Virus record (IMG/VR): IMGVR_UViG_3300008624_000069
Coordinates: 1 to 23,429 of that record
Direction: 5' to 3' (one strand)
Source of the DNA: a virus
Length of the DNA: 23,429 bases
A model generated the notes under the pieces. The model saw only the letters and a program-made list of their open reading frames with translations, was not told the DNA's origin and ran no database searches. Shown here in pieces: positions 7,490-12,786 of this stretch. Position 1 is the first letter of the stretch, and each line of letters begins with the position of its first letter. A program made the translations under genes and the position numbers.

Positions 7490-7523
7490 TGCGCTTACTG
7501 GCAACCTCTTTCCGAGTCCCCCT
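7478..7523 (+). terminator. Nine-bp stem hairpin between small genes, terminator-like
   Basis: AGGGGGACT (7478-7486) pairs perfectly with AGTCCCCCT (7515-7523) around a 28-nt loop and is followed by TAAAAATATT rather than a clean U-run. It overlaps the stop of the possible TTG-start ORF. A partial terminator, processing site or stability element are all possible. A TGGCC/GGCCA hairpin lies just upstream at 7430-7446. Confidence 0.4.
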
Positions 7524-7539
7524 TAAAAATATTCCAAGA

Positions 7540-7547
7540 TATAAAAA
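7540..7547 (+). promoter_or_regulatory. Near-match to T4-type late promoter box
   Basis: TATAAAAA, one base from TATAAATA, 6 nt before the ATG at 7554. In AT-rich DNA this can occur by chance, and the short distance leaves little room for a leader. Listed as a weak candidate. Confidence 0.2.
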
Positions 7548-7553
7548 ACGGCT

Positions 7554-7805
7554 ATGAAAAAATACGTCAAAAAAATTTTCTGCTCCAGAACCTCAATATC
7601 AAACTGGCTCCTGTTCCTCCTGGTGTACATGATGTTCGCAGAGTTCTCAGTAATACTCGACCAAACCAGAACAATCAAAGAACAACGATTTATGAGAATA
7701 TGTCCAGAACCCTATGTATGTGTAGTCCCTCCAAACAACTGGAAAGGCATGGAGTCTTATAAAGTACCGATGGGACTTACCATATATAAACGTATACCCG
7801 TATGA
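7554..7805 (+). CDS. Small single-span membrane protein
   Basis: 83 aa with a basic N-terminus (MKKYVKKIFCSR), one transmembrane helix at about 17-35 (NWLLFLLVYMMFAEFSVIL), then a polar domain of about 45 residues with two cysteines (ICPEPYVCVVPP, C50 and C56), likely outside the cytoplasm (N-in/C-out). The binding site is poor (ACGG near the start). The stop overlaps the next start as ATGA. A spanin- or holin-like role is conceivable from its neighbourhood, but no family was recognised. Confidence 0.6.
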   Translation: MKKYVKKIFCSRTSISNWLLFLLVYMMFAEFSVILDQTRTIKEQRFMRICPEPYVCVVPPNNWKGMESYKVPMGLTIYKRIPV

Positions 7806-8032
7806 AGTATGGACAAGTAGATTTAACAGCTATGACGTATACATTCAAGTGTGATAATAAGAAGTGTGAGAAGTCCATAATATGCATATTGTCTAAGTAT
7901 AATGATGAAGATTACTTTGGTAGATGTAACTACTGTCATTCTGGCAGGCTTAAATGGATTAAGAATATTAACTTACAAGAAGTATTGAGAGAGCATAAGA
8001 TTATTCATACTATTAAAAAACATGGAGAATAG
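7802..8032 (+). CDS. Small zinc-ribbon-like protein
   Basis: 76 aa starting in an ATGA overlap. Cysteines at C17 and C22 (KCDNKKC) and C42 and C45 (RCNYC) form two pairs about 20 residues apart, typical of a zinc ribbon or treble-clef knuckle; C28 is extra. The C-terminal 25 residues are helical and basic (LQEVLREHKIIHTIKKHGE). Such folds in phages often bind nucleic acid or host transcription proteins. The specific role is unknown. Confidence 0.6.
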   Translation: MKYGQVDLTAMTYTFKCDNKKCEKSIICILSKYNDEDYFGRCNYCHSGRLKWIKNINLQEVLREHKIIHTIKKHGE

Positions 8033-8034
8033 CT

Positions 8035-8208
8035 ATGATTGCGAATGCGTTAGAGAAAGAAGTAGAATACTTGAAACAAGAGAATGACAGACTGCAACAT
8101 TTGACTACTGTATTGATAGACCATATATGGAAAACTGGGGATAGAGGATTACCTCTGAGAGGGATTGATCGACAGATGGAGTTATATGATAAGGAGAATG
8201 GAACATGA
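8035..8208 (+). CDS. Small coiled-coil protein upstream of the endolysin
   Basis: 57 aa, MIANALEKEVEYLKQENDRL at the N-terminus forming a short coiled coil, then a basic/polar tail (KTGDRGLPLRGIDRQMELYD). GGAG sits 7-8 nt before the ATG. Its stop overlaps the peptidase start as ATGA, and the GGAG for the peptidase is within this gene, so the two are probably translated together. Function unknown. Confidence 0.6.
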   Translation: MIANALEKEVEYLKQENDRLQHLTTVLIDHIWKTGDRGLPLRGIDRQMELYDKENGT

Positions 8209-8573
8209 CACAACTTACAGAACACTTTACAAAAGAAGAATTTGACTGTCAATGTGGATGTGGTAATGGGGATATTGTTATTAGTGAGAAACTGGTGTAT
8301 GAACTGGAAACAGTTAGGGGATACTATGGAAAGCCTATGCGGATCAATAGTGGTATCCGTTGTCTATCTCACAATAGAAAGATTGGTTCAAGAGATACTT
8401 CCAGCCATATAAAAGGCCTGGCCGCAGATATTGGATGTACTGATATGGGGACTAGATTGGAATTGGTGAAACGGCTGTTACGAGATGGAGAGTTTACTCG
8501 GGTCGGTATGCATAAAGACTTTATCCATGTGGATGTGGATTACGATAAACCAAAGGGAATCTTTTTATATTAA
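8205..8573 (+). CDS. M15-family peptidoglycan peptidase, likely endolysin
   Basis: 122 aa, a compact peptidase M15-type (VanY / D-Ala-D-Ala carboxypeptidase) domain. Seen directly: INSGIRCLSHNRKIG at 47-61 and the zinc motif SSHIKGLAADI, with H68 and D75 as ligands and the second histidine in FIHVDVD (H108). This fold cleaves peptide cross-links or stem peptides of the cell wall. There is no signal peptide, so a holin would be needed to reach the wall if it works in lysis. The N-terminal cysteines (C15, C17, C19) are common in this phage subgroup. Good GGAG site in the preceding gene. Confidence 0.88.
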   Translation: MTQLTEHFTKEEFDCQCGCGNGDIVISEKLVYELETVRGYYGKPMRINSGIRCLSHNRKIGSRDTSSHIKGLAADIGCTDMGTRLELVKRLLRDGEFTRVGMHKDFIHVDVDYDKPKGIFLY

Positions 8574-8582
8574 GGGGGACTT

Positions 8583-8714
8583 ATGATCGGGGAACTATCT
8601 GGGGATACAGCAGATTTTCTAAATGAAATACCGTGGTTTGATGGTATCATTTATATAATAATGTTGATGGGACTTTATGTATTTTATAAGTGGGTCAATA
8701 AGAAATTCAGATAA
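8583..8714 (+). CDS. Small membrane protein after the endolysin
   Basis: 43 aa, MIGELSGDTADFLNEIPWFD then GIIYIIMLMGLYVFYKWVNK and KFR: a soluble acidic start, one transmembrane helix (about 20-36) and a basic end, which gives an N-out/C-in preference. AGGGGG ends 5 nt before the ATG. It sits directly after the M15 peptidase and before the block-ending hairpin, a natural place for a lysis partner such as a holin or antiholin; this is inference from position only. Confidence 0.55.
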   Translation: MIGELSGDTADFLNEIPWFDGIIYIIMLMGLYVFYKWVNKKFR

Positions 8715-8716
8715 AA

Positions 8717-8748
8717 AAAGGGGACCTGGAATTAACCAGATCCCCTTT
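8717..8748 (-). terminator. Rho-independent terminator between convergent gene blocks
   Basis: AAAGGGGA-C-CTGG pairs with CCAG-A-TCCCCTTT around the loop aattaa (one mismatch). Read on the minus strand the stem is followed by seven T residues (the A-run 8713-8719), the classic shape ending the minus-strand operon. On the plus strand only TTT follows, so it may stop late transcripts more weakly. It sits exactly where plus- and minus-strand genes meet. Confidence 0.8.
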
Positions 8749-8766
8749 AGTGCTACACCGTAAAAG

Positions 8767-8877
8767 TTATTCTACTTCTACGTTGTCCTGATTCGCGACG
8801 ATGCCAAGATCGCCGTTTTCGTATTCTTCCACCGTAAGTGGAAAAATATCATATGCTACTTCAACTGTATCATTCAT
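8767..8877 (-). CDS. Tiny acidic protein, last gene of the early operon
   Basis: 36 aa, MNDTVEVAYDIFPLTVEEYE then NGDLGIVANQDNVEVE, strongly acidic with only one or no basic residues. The binding site AGGAG is 6 nt upstream. The stop is 19 nt from the terminator hairpin, so this is the promoter-distal gene. Very small acidic proteins encoded early in phages sometimes mimic DNA or inhibit host enzymes, but no specific family is recognised. Confidence 0.55.
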   Translation of the reverse strand: MNDTVEVAYDIFPLTVEEYENGDLGIVANQDNVEVE

Positions 8878-8912
8878 AATATACTCCTGTTGGTTCAAAA
8901 GACTCCAGAACT

Positions 8913-9059
8913 TTATTGTTGTGGAGATGGTGCTAATGCCGTATCAATAATATAACTGAATATAAAACCATCAAATAATAATACTGATGCGACAATAATG
9001 TATGGAAGTAAAAAGTACATTGCTGTACCGACTAGCGTAATGGTTAATAAAATTTTCAT
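8913..9059 (-). CDS. Tiny hydrophobic membrane protein
   Basis: 48 aa, MKILLTITLVGTAMYFLLPY then IIVASVLLFDGFIFSYIIDT and ALAPSPQQ. One or two membrane helices with a short polar tail. Its ATG overlaps the preceding stop (ATGA), suggesting coupling; an independent binding site is weak. Function unknown. Confidence 0.5.
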   Translation of the reverse strand: MKILLTITLVGTAMYFLLPYIIVASVLLFDGFIFSYIIDTALAPSPQQ

Positions 9060-9181
9060 ATCTTAAATAGTATAATGACCTGGATTATTAAAACCAGAAT
9101 CGGTACGATTGTGCGCACCAGTTCCATTGTATGATTACAGTTATCAAGTGCTAATTCTAATTTTGTTTTGTTGTTAATCAT
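9056..9181 (-). CDS. Small C-terminally anchored membrane protein
   Basis: 41 aa from the ATG at 9181, chosen over longer upstream starts because AGGAG lies 6 nt before it and the longer form would run through the previous gene. MINNKTKLELALDNCNHTME is polar; VRTIVPILVLIIQVIILFKI is one long hydrophobic helix. The stop overlaps the next ATG. Function unknown. Confidence 0.5.
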   Translation of the reverse strand: MINNKTKLELALDNCNHTMELVRTIVPILVLIIQVIILFKI

Positions 9182-9182
9182 A

Positions 9183-9377
9183 TTAAACTCCTGTTTTATT
9201 TTTGATCTCATAATTGTAAGTGTTTGGTAACGATTGAATGTAACGTAACATTGATGGTTCGTCAAACTGCGTTTCCAATAAAGACAACCGGTGTGAGTCA
9301 ATAAGCTTGACTACTTTATACATATCTTTACCATAGACTTTTTTATCTTTAATTTTTTCTATCATTAATTTCGGCAT
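9183..9377 (-). CDS. Small unknown early protein
   Basis: 64 aa, basic at the start (MPKLMIEKIKDKKVYGKDMY) with a mixed C-terminal half (DSHRLSLLETQFDEPSMLRY, IQSLPNTYNYEIKNKTGV). GGAG lies 8 nt upstream of the start and the stop is 1 nt before the next ATG. No domain recognised. Soluble, likely cytoplasmic. Confidence 0.6.
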   Translation of the reverse strand: MPKLMIEKIKDKKVYGKDMYKVVKLIDSHRLSLLETQFDEPSMLRYIQSLPNTYNYEIKNKTGV

Positions 9378-9379
9378 TC

Positions 9380-9586
9380 TTATTCTCCGTATTTTGAAAG
9401 TTCGTTAATTTGATCTATTGTCATGTCGTTAATCTCATCTATAATATGAGATACATGCCAAAGGTGTCCACCTGGACATTCGTAATGATCTGGTGCTACA
9501 TATTCAAAACCATTCATTAGAATGTATTTTTCTACTAGGGCCTCATCGGCCCAATTTTCATTTTTTGATTGTTTGAAAGTTATCAT
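9380..9586 (-). CDS. Small unknown early protein, acidic
   Basis: 68 aa with AGGAG about 9 nt upstream. The middle holds HYECPGGHLWHVSHIIDEIN at 34-53, a histidine- and cysteine-containing patch (one Cys, four His) that could bind a metal but is not a known zinc finger. The C-terminal half is acidic and helical (DEINDMTIDQINELSKYGE). Two nt separate it from the next gene. Function unknown. Confidence 0.6.
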   Translation of the reverse strand: MITFKQSKNENWADEALVEKYILMNGFEYVAPDHYECPGGHLWHVSHIIDEINDMTIDQINELSKYGE

Positions 9587-9589
9587 ATA

Positions 9590-9793
9590 TTATTCTCCTA
9601 ATTGTGATTTATACATATTGCGTTCGTGTTCTCTTTCAAGATAAAGTTGAAAGTCCCCGATGGTGTAAACACCATACTCGGCCCAATGATCTGGGTCGTT
9701 TGTTAAGAAACCATTTGCTCCACGATCTCTAGTATCTTGGTTTAGTTTATTAATGTGGTTTACTAAATCGTTTGTGTAATGAGCTCCAGCCAT
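9590..9793 (-). CDS. Small unknown early protein
   Basis: 67 aa, MAGAHYTNDLVNHINKLNQD at the start, then RDRGANGFLTNDPDHWAEYG and a helical end (FQLYLEREHERNMYKSQLGE). GAGG is 7 nt upstream, inside the end of the preceding gene; the start overlaps that stop by one base (TAATG). No family recognised. It is soluble and packed tightly like the rest of the operon. Confidence 0.6.
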   Translation of the reverse strand: MAGAHYTNDLVNHINKLNQDTRDRGANGFLTNDPDHWAEYGVYTIGDFQLYLEREHERNMYKSQLGE

Positions 9794-10026
9794 TATATTA
9801 CCTCTTTTGTTAGTTTAATTATTTTGTTAATATTGATATGCTCTGAATTGTTTACTTTAATATTTCTGAGAATCCATCGCATATTTAATTCAGTTACTTT
9901 TCGACGCATTAGTGGAATGTCTAAAGTAAGATCATTTAAATGCGTTTGTAAAGTTCTGATCTTAGTTATTCGGTCAGCTTCTGTTCTAAAGATTTGACCT
10001 AATTTAGTTTTGGATATCATTTGCAT
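9793..10026 (-). CDS. Small basic early protein
   Basis: 77 aa from the ATG at 10026, in a TAATG overlap with the preceding stop and with GGAGC upstream. A longer form from 10044 would run into the preceding gene and has no better site. The product is basic and helical (MQMISKTKLGQIFRTEADRI, then MRRKVTELNMRWILRNIKVN), without cysteines or membrane segments. It could bind nucleic acid on charge alone; function unknown. Confidence 0.6.
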   Translation of the reverse strand: MQMISKTKLGQIFRTEADRITKIRTLQTHLNDLTLDIPLMRRKVTELNMRWILRNIKVNNSEHININKIIKLTKEVI

Positions 10027-10472
10027 TATCTTGCTCCGCTCCATACTGTTTTATAATTCGGATAATCTGGATTTGGTTTCGTTACATTATCCATTGTGCC
10101 TAGTCGAATGTTACCGACTGACTGTTTTGTTTCGGCCTGATTCCAAGAACGTGCTTTTAATAAATCGCCTTGAGAAAAATAGTTACCGCCGTTCATACCA
10201 TGCGTGCAAACAACTGTATCATTCTCACGAACAACAAAGCCCCATACTGATTTTTGACCCCACTTGTCAACTGTATAGATTTTGATGTATTTGCTATTCA
10301 CTTTATAAGTGATGCCATCTTTAAATTCTTTTGCCTGAACATCTCGGGCATAACTATCGTTATAGTTGCCATCATGCATTTTAATAGAATCTGACCAACG
10401 ATAATAATTCTCAATAATTTCACAGATCAAAAATTCGACTGAATGTTCTAAATTTGTTTTTGTTTTATTCAT
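10026..10472 (-). CDS. Unknown early protein, paralogue A (VWGFVV / YPNY / WSGA)
   Basis: 148 aa with GGAG about 12 nt upstream. Its C-terminal half matches the product of 11039-11482: shared pieces in order are G....SKY..I, VWGFVV (76-81), NDT, F..GD.L (about 99-105), VGN, P...YPNY (137-140) and W-S/A-GA at the end. The N-terminal half (LEHSVEFLICEIIENYYRWS, HDGNYNDSYARDVQAKEF) also carries a Y-x-x-W region like its sister. No enzyme motif was recognised. Two copies in one operon point to gene duplication or repeated acquisition and a role worth keeping in more than one form. Soluble. Confidence 0.68.
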   Translation of the reverse strand: MNKTKTNLEHSVEFLICEIIENYYRWSDSIKMHDGNYNDSYARDVQAKEFKDGITYKVNSKYIKIYTVDKWGQKSVWGFVVRENDTVVCTHGMNGGNYFSQGDLLKARSWNQAETKQSVGNIRLGTMDNVTKPNPDYPNYKTVWSGAR

Positions 10473-10474
10473 TA

Positions 10475-10771
10475 TTATAAATTCTCCATTTCGTGATGAG
10501 TTTCAAAAGCTTCACCAGCCAATTCATCATTATGAAAAGACCAAGATTCAAAATTATCTGGAAACGCCAAACCATAATACTTGCGAGAGTAACCAGTATC
10601 ATGAGCCCAATGAGTCAAAATATTAGAACCACAAAGCCAATGCTCATTGCCATTTGGTGAAACAATATAAGCAGAACAATTCTTAACAAAGTATTTAAGA
10701 TACTCTGCCCGAGATGTTTTATTAAACATCTCAATTTCTTTTAATGTATCGTCTTTAATCATCATAGTCAT
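10475..10771 (-). CDS. Unknown early protein with C-terminal acidic tail
   Basis: 98 aa from the ATG at 10771, which overlaps the preceding stop (TAATG) and has GGAG about 10 nt upstream; an ATG at 10786 is within the previous gene. Sequence features: helical basic start (MTMMIKDDTLKEIEMFNKTS), CSAYIVSPNGNEHWLCGSNI in the middle with two cysteines, and SWSFHNDELAGEAFETHHEM at the acidic end. No family recognised. Confidence 0.6.
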   Translation of the reverse strand: MTMMIKDDTLKEIEMFNKTSRAEYLKYFVKNCSAYIVSPNGNEHWLCGSNILTHWAHDTGYSRKYYGLAFPDNFESWSFHNDELAGEAFETHHEMENL

Positions 10772-11013
10772 TATGCGTTGCTCCATACGTTATAAGTTTT
10801 TTCTGAACTATATATGCGAGAGATTAAAACACGAATTTCGTTTTTATCCATATCGTTAATATAAGATTCAATTTCATTTTCATCATACCACATATCTTTA
10901 TCGTTTGGATTTTTCCATACGCGATAACGATTGTGTGGATTTTTCATTTCTATTAAATTGTACATATCCACATATGCGTTTACTAAAAGTTTTATTTGAT
11001 TTTTGTTATACAT
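10771..11013 (-). CDS. Unknown early protein, Asn/Tyr/Asp rich
   Basis: 80 aa. N-terminal helix (MYNKNQIKLLVNAYVDMYNL), then NPHNRYRVWKNPNDKDMWYD and an acidic helix (ENEIESYINDMDKNEIRVLI). A weak purine-rich site (GAAAGAAA) precedes the start. The end codes VWSNA and carries, in the same bases, the GGAG used by the next gene. Soluble, no known domain. Confidence 0.6.
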   Translation of the reverse strand: MYNKNQIKLLVNAYVDMYNLIEMKNPHNRYRVWKNPNDKDMWYDENEIESYINDMDKNEIRVLISRIYSSEKTYNVWSNA

Positions 11014-11038
11014 TTTTTTCTTTCGTTAAAGTTTAAAT

Positions 11039-11482
11039 TTACCAGATGTCGGCGCCTGCCCAACAATCTGTATAGTTTGGATAATGAGAATTTGGCTGTC
11101 CAAGATTCGCTGTATTGCCATCCAAAACATTACCAACTTTTTCATAATTGCGAGTCAAGATGTCACCACGTTTAAAAGTTTCAGTATCATTCTTTACAAC
11201 AAAGCCCCAAACGTGTTTATCTTTATGAGCCGTTTTATACATCTTAGAATTTTTCTGATCTATAATAGAATTACAACCAGATTTTTGAGATGCTTCGATA
11301 CGAAAATATTTTGAACCAACAAACACACCAAAACCATGTCCGAAATTTCGGCTCTCAATACAATACTCTTTAGTATCTGTTACACAGCCCAACCAACCAT
11401 GATAGTTTTTATTGATTGCGTTTGAGAGTCCAATAACTTCCCATTTTAAGTTCATTTTTTTAACTTTGTTTTTCATGTTCAT
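11039..11482 (-). CDS. Unknown early protein, paralogue B; first gene of the long early operon
   Basis: 147 aa from the ATG at 11482. An upstream ATG at 11524 is rejected because it coincides with the expected transcription start of the promoter at 11531-11559, while AAGGAC lies 6 nt before 11482. Seen: HGWLGCVTDTKEYCIESRNF, SKYFRIEASQKSGC, HVWGFVVKNDTETFKRGDIL and SHYPNYTDCWAGADIW, matching paralogue A (10026-10472) through the C-terminal half and at almost equal length. Five cysteines are present. No known fold was recognised. As the first gene after a strong promoter it should be abundantly expressed early. Confidence 0.68.
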   Translation of the reverse strand: MNMKNKVKKMNLKWEVIGLSNAINKNYHGWLGCVTDTKEYCIESRNFGHGFGVFVGSKYFRIEASQKSGCNSIIDQKNSKMYKTAHKDKHVWGFVVKNDTETFKRGDILTRNYEKVGNVLDGNTANLGQPNSHYPNYTDCWAGADIW

Positions 11483-11530
11483 TTTTAAGTCCTTATTTGA
11501 TTTAATGTTATTTCTTATTTTCATACTACT

Positions 11531-11559
11531 ATTATAGCAGCCTTTTCTATAGAAGTCAA
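11531..11559 (-). promoter_or_regulatory. Sigma70-type promoter A for the long early operon
   Basis: On the minus strand: -35 TTGACT (11559-11554), 17-nt spacer, -10 TATAAT (11536-11531). Five of six and six of six bases match the bacterial consensus. An A/T-rich AAATAAA lies directly upstream of the -35. The start of transcription should be near 11524, giving a leader of about 40 nt to the first gene. Confidence 0.85.
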
Positions 11560-11639
11560 ATTTATTTGCATATGTAAGTCGTTGTTTTGTAACGACTTAT
11601 GGACAATCGACCGAGCCCTTTGTTTATGGTAGTTTACAG
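11531..11639 (-). repeat. Repeated early-promoter module, copy A
   Basis: 109-bp module aligned without gaps to 12758-12866; by eye 73 of 109 positions agree. Conserved blocks are the -10, the -35 with upstream AAATAAA, GTAAGTC (plus-strand 11574-11580), CGACCGAGCCCTTT (11608-11621) and ATGG...TTACAG (11626-11639). Unconserved stretches are the spacer and part of the region between blocks. A 9-bp hairpin (TAAGTCGTT/AACGACTTA, 11575-11599) lies inside. The gap 11483-11681 holds this module and no convincing gene. Confidence 0.75.
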
Positions 11640-11681
11640 AGTTTCTGATAACGCTAACCATTGTTTTATAAGGGCTTACAG

Positions 11682-11963
11682 TCATATTGATAACGCCATC
11701 TTTGCAAGTCCAAAGAGGGCAATCGCAATTACTATGCAATTTAATGCGATTAAATTAACACTATTGCGCAACCATGCGTTGATGATATGGAGTGAAGAGC
11801 CAACTATCTGAATTAAGAATATAGTTAAGATAGAAACGGACTCGCCGTACCATGCCATTAATACATAGATTAAGATGAAACAAACGGATCCGACTGTTTC
11901 ACAGAACAGCCTGAATCGGTTGTTTTTCCAATCGTCTTTTAACCAGTTTATAATTTTCTTCAT
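11682..11963 (-). CDS. Three-span small membrane protein
   Basis: 93 aa. Basic start MKKIINWLKDDWKNNRFRLF, then three hydrophobic segments at about 21-39 (CETVGSVCFILIYVLMAWYG), 43-64 (VSILTIFLIQIVGSSLHIIN) and 70-91 (NLIALNCIVIAIALFGLAKM). The N-terminal pattern, Lys-rich start plus NWLK-DWKN and F-R, resembles a small membrane protein found in several marine T4-like phages (recalled similarity, not searched). Its ATG overlaps the preceding stop. Last gene of the shorter early operon. Function unknown. Confidence 0.62.
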   Translation of the reverse strand: MKKIINWLKDDWKNNRFRLFCETVGSVCFILIYVLMAWYGESVSILTIFLIQIVGSSLHIINAWLRNSVNLIALNCIVIAIALFGLAKMALSI

Positions 11964-12196
11964 TTTACTAAATATTGTTTAATGTTTTTTGGTAGAAAAA
12001 TTTGAGTAATCCAATACAAATGATTTTTCTGTTTTACTGCGTGTTTTGCAAAAGCTTTTCGTTGCTTTTCTGATACAGTAAAAATGATTGTATCTTTGTC
12101 AATATCATAACCATTGACAAAATGATCTTCCAATTCAAACGCATCTCCGATGCGGTCAAATTGGGCTCTTGGAATTTCAAGTTTATAAGTTTCCAT
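11960..12196 (-). CDS. Small unknown early protein
   Basis: 78 aa: METYKLEIPRAQFDRIGDAF, then HFVNGYDIDKDTIIFTVSEK and a basic helix QRKAFAKHAVKQKNHLYWIT. A beta-alpha pattern in a small soluble protein. The start shares a base with the preceding stop (TAATG), so translation is probably coupled. No family recognised. Confidence 0.6.
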   Translation of the reverse strand: METYKLEIPRAQFDRIGDAFELEDHFVNGYDIDKDTIIFTVSEKQRKAFAKHAVKQKNHLYWITQIFLPKNIKQYLVK

Positions 12197-12462
12197 TATA
12201 CAGATACGCCTTTCACAAAGTTGTCAATTTCAGATTGCGGAACCATCTGTATTATATCAGATAGATTAGCGATCCAATTATTAATATGTTTAGAAGTTGT
12301 GCGAGAATACTTTTCAGTTGTTACACAAACTCTAGTTTGCTTTTTGCCTAAATGCATTGCTTCAGTAATAATACAAACTGGCGTTTCGTATGAGAAAAAG
12401 ATTTGCGTTCCATCTTCTAACTGTAATTCCGTTTGGTTTGCACCGATTAATTTTAATTTCAT
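12196..12462 (-). CDS. Small conserved-type protein (FFSYETPV / TSKHINNW motif)
   Basis: 88 aa with GGAG about 7 nt upstream. MKLKLIGANQTELQLEDGTQ then IFFSYETPVC at 26-35, and TSKHINNW at 56-63. This combination of a short beta sheet (FFSYxTPV) and a C-terminal T-x-KHIN-x-W motif recalls a widespread small phage/bacterial protein family of unknown function; I cannot name it with certainty. Soluble, cytoplasmic. Its place in an early operon is in line with such accessory genes. Confidence 0.62.
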   Translation of the reverse strand: MKLKLIGANQTELQLEDGTQIFFSYETPVCIITEAMHLGKKQTRVCVTTEKYSRTTSKHINNWIANLSDIIQMVPQSEIDNFVKGVSV

Positions 12463-12475
12463 ATTATACTCCGAT

Positions 12476-12556
12476 TTATAAAAACATCATTAAAAAGGCC
12501 ATTAAACAAATCAACAACAATACTAATATATCTGTTAGAATTTCTTTAATAGTCAT
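12476..12556 (-). CDS. Very small membrane peptide
   Basis: 26 aa, MTIKEILTDILVLLLICLMA then FLMMFL: one hydrophobic helix after a short polar start. It begins 1 nt after the preceding stop without its own binding site, so it depends on coupling if translated. Listed because it fills the only gap in an otherwise packed operon. Confidence 0.4.
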   Translation of the reverse strand: MTIKEILTDILVLLLICLMAFLMMFL

Positions 12557-12557
12557 A

Positions 12558-12713
12558 TTATTCACATTGACCCCAACGTGCGTTTTTAGAGCCCTTTGCT
12601 TTTCGTGTTGGACACTTAATAAAGCCTCCATTTTTTTTGAGTTTTTTCAACTCTTTTTCTGTTACCATATTATTGGTAACTACTGCTCCCCAATTTTGTG
12701 CTTTAATTTCCAT
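12558..12713 (-). CDS. Small basic early protein, first gene of the short early operon
   Basis: 51 aa: MEIKAQNWGAVVTNNMVTEK, then ELKKLKKNGGFIKCPTRKAK and GSKNARWGQCE, with two cysteines (C34, C50) and many lysines. GAGG precedes the ATG by 8-9 nt. The leader from promoter B is about 40 nt. The basic charge and small size suit nucleic-acid or ribosome binding, but no family is recognised. Confidence 0.6.
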   Translation of the reverse strand: MEIKAQNWGAVVTNNMVTEKELKKLKKNGGFIKCPTRKAKGSKNARWGQCE

Positions 12714-12757
12714 TTATTAATCCTCAATTTTTATTATTAATCATTAAATACAATACT

Positions 12758-12786
12758 AGTATAGCAAAATCAATCAAATAAGTCAA
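12758..12786 (-). promoter_or_regulatory. Sigma70-type promoter B for the short early operon
   Basis: On the minus strand: -35 TTGACT (12786-12781), 17-nt spacer, -10 TATACT (12763-12758), with AAATAAA just upstream of the -35 as in promoter A. Five of six bases match consensus in both boxes. It points toward the 51-aa gene at 12713. Confidence 0.82.

Noticed and set aside
8099-8127. TTGACT, 17 bp, TATATG on the plus strand inside the small coiled-coil gene
   Set aside because: Only four of six -10 bases match, the position is inside a gene with no clear need for a promoter, and chance matches of this quality are common in AT-rich DNA.
9779-10285. Two plus-strand frames (72 and 91 codons) over the long early operon
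   Set aside because: Shadows of real minus-strand genes; no binding sites, and no gap in the opposite operon to make room for them.
11521-11739. 72-codon minus-strand reading frame across the gap between the two early operons
   Set aside because: It covers promoter A and the repeated module, ends at the -10 region, lacks a good binding site and has no protein-like features; overlap with the module explains the space better.
12122-12481. 119-codon plus-strand frame
   Set aside because: Antisense to two packed minus-strand genes with good starts; no binding site.
12390-12740. 116-codon plus-strand frame opposite the short early operon
   Set aside because: Antisense to three minus-strand genes that have binding sites; Phe/Ile/Leu-rich composition is typical of the complement of AT-rich genes.
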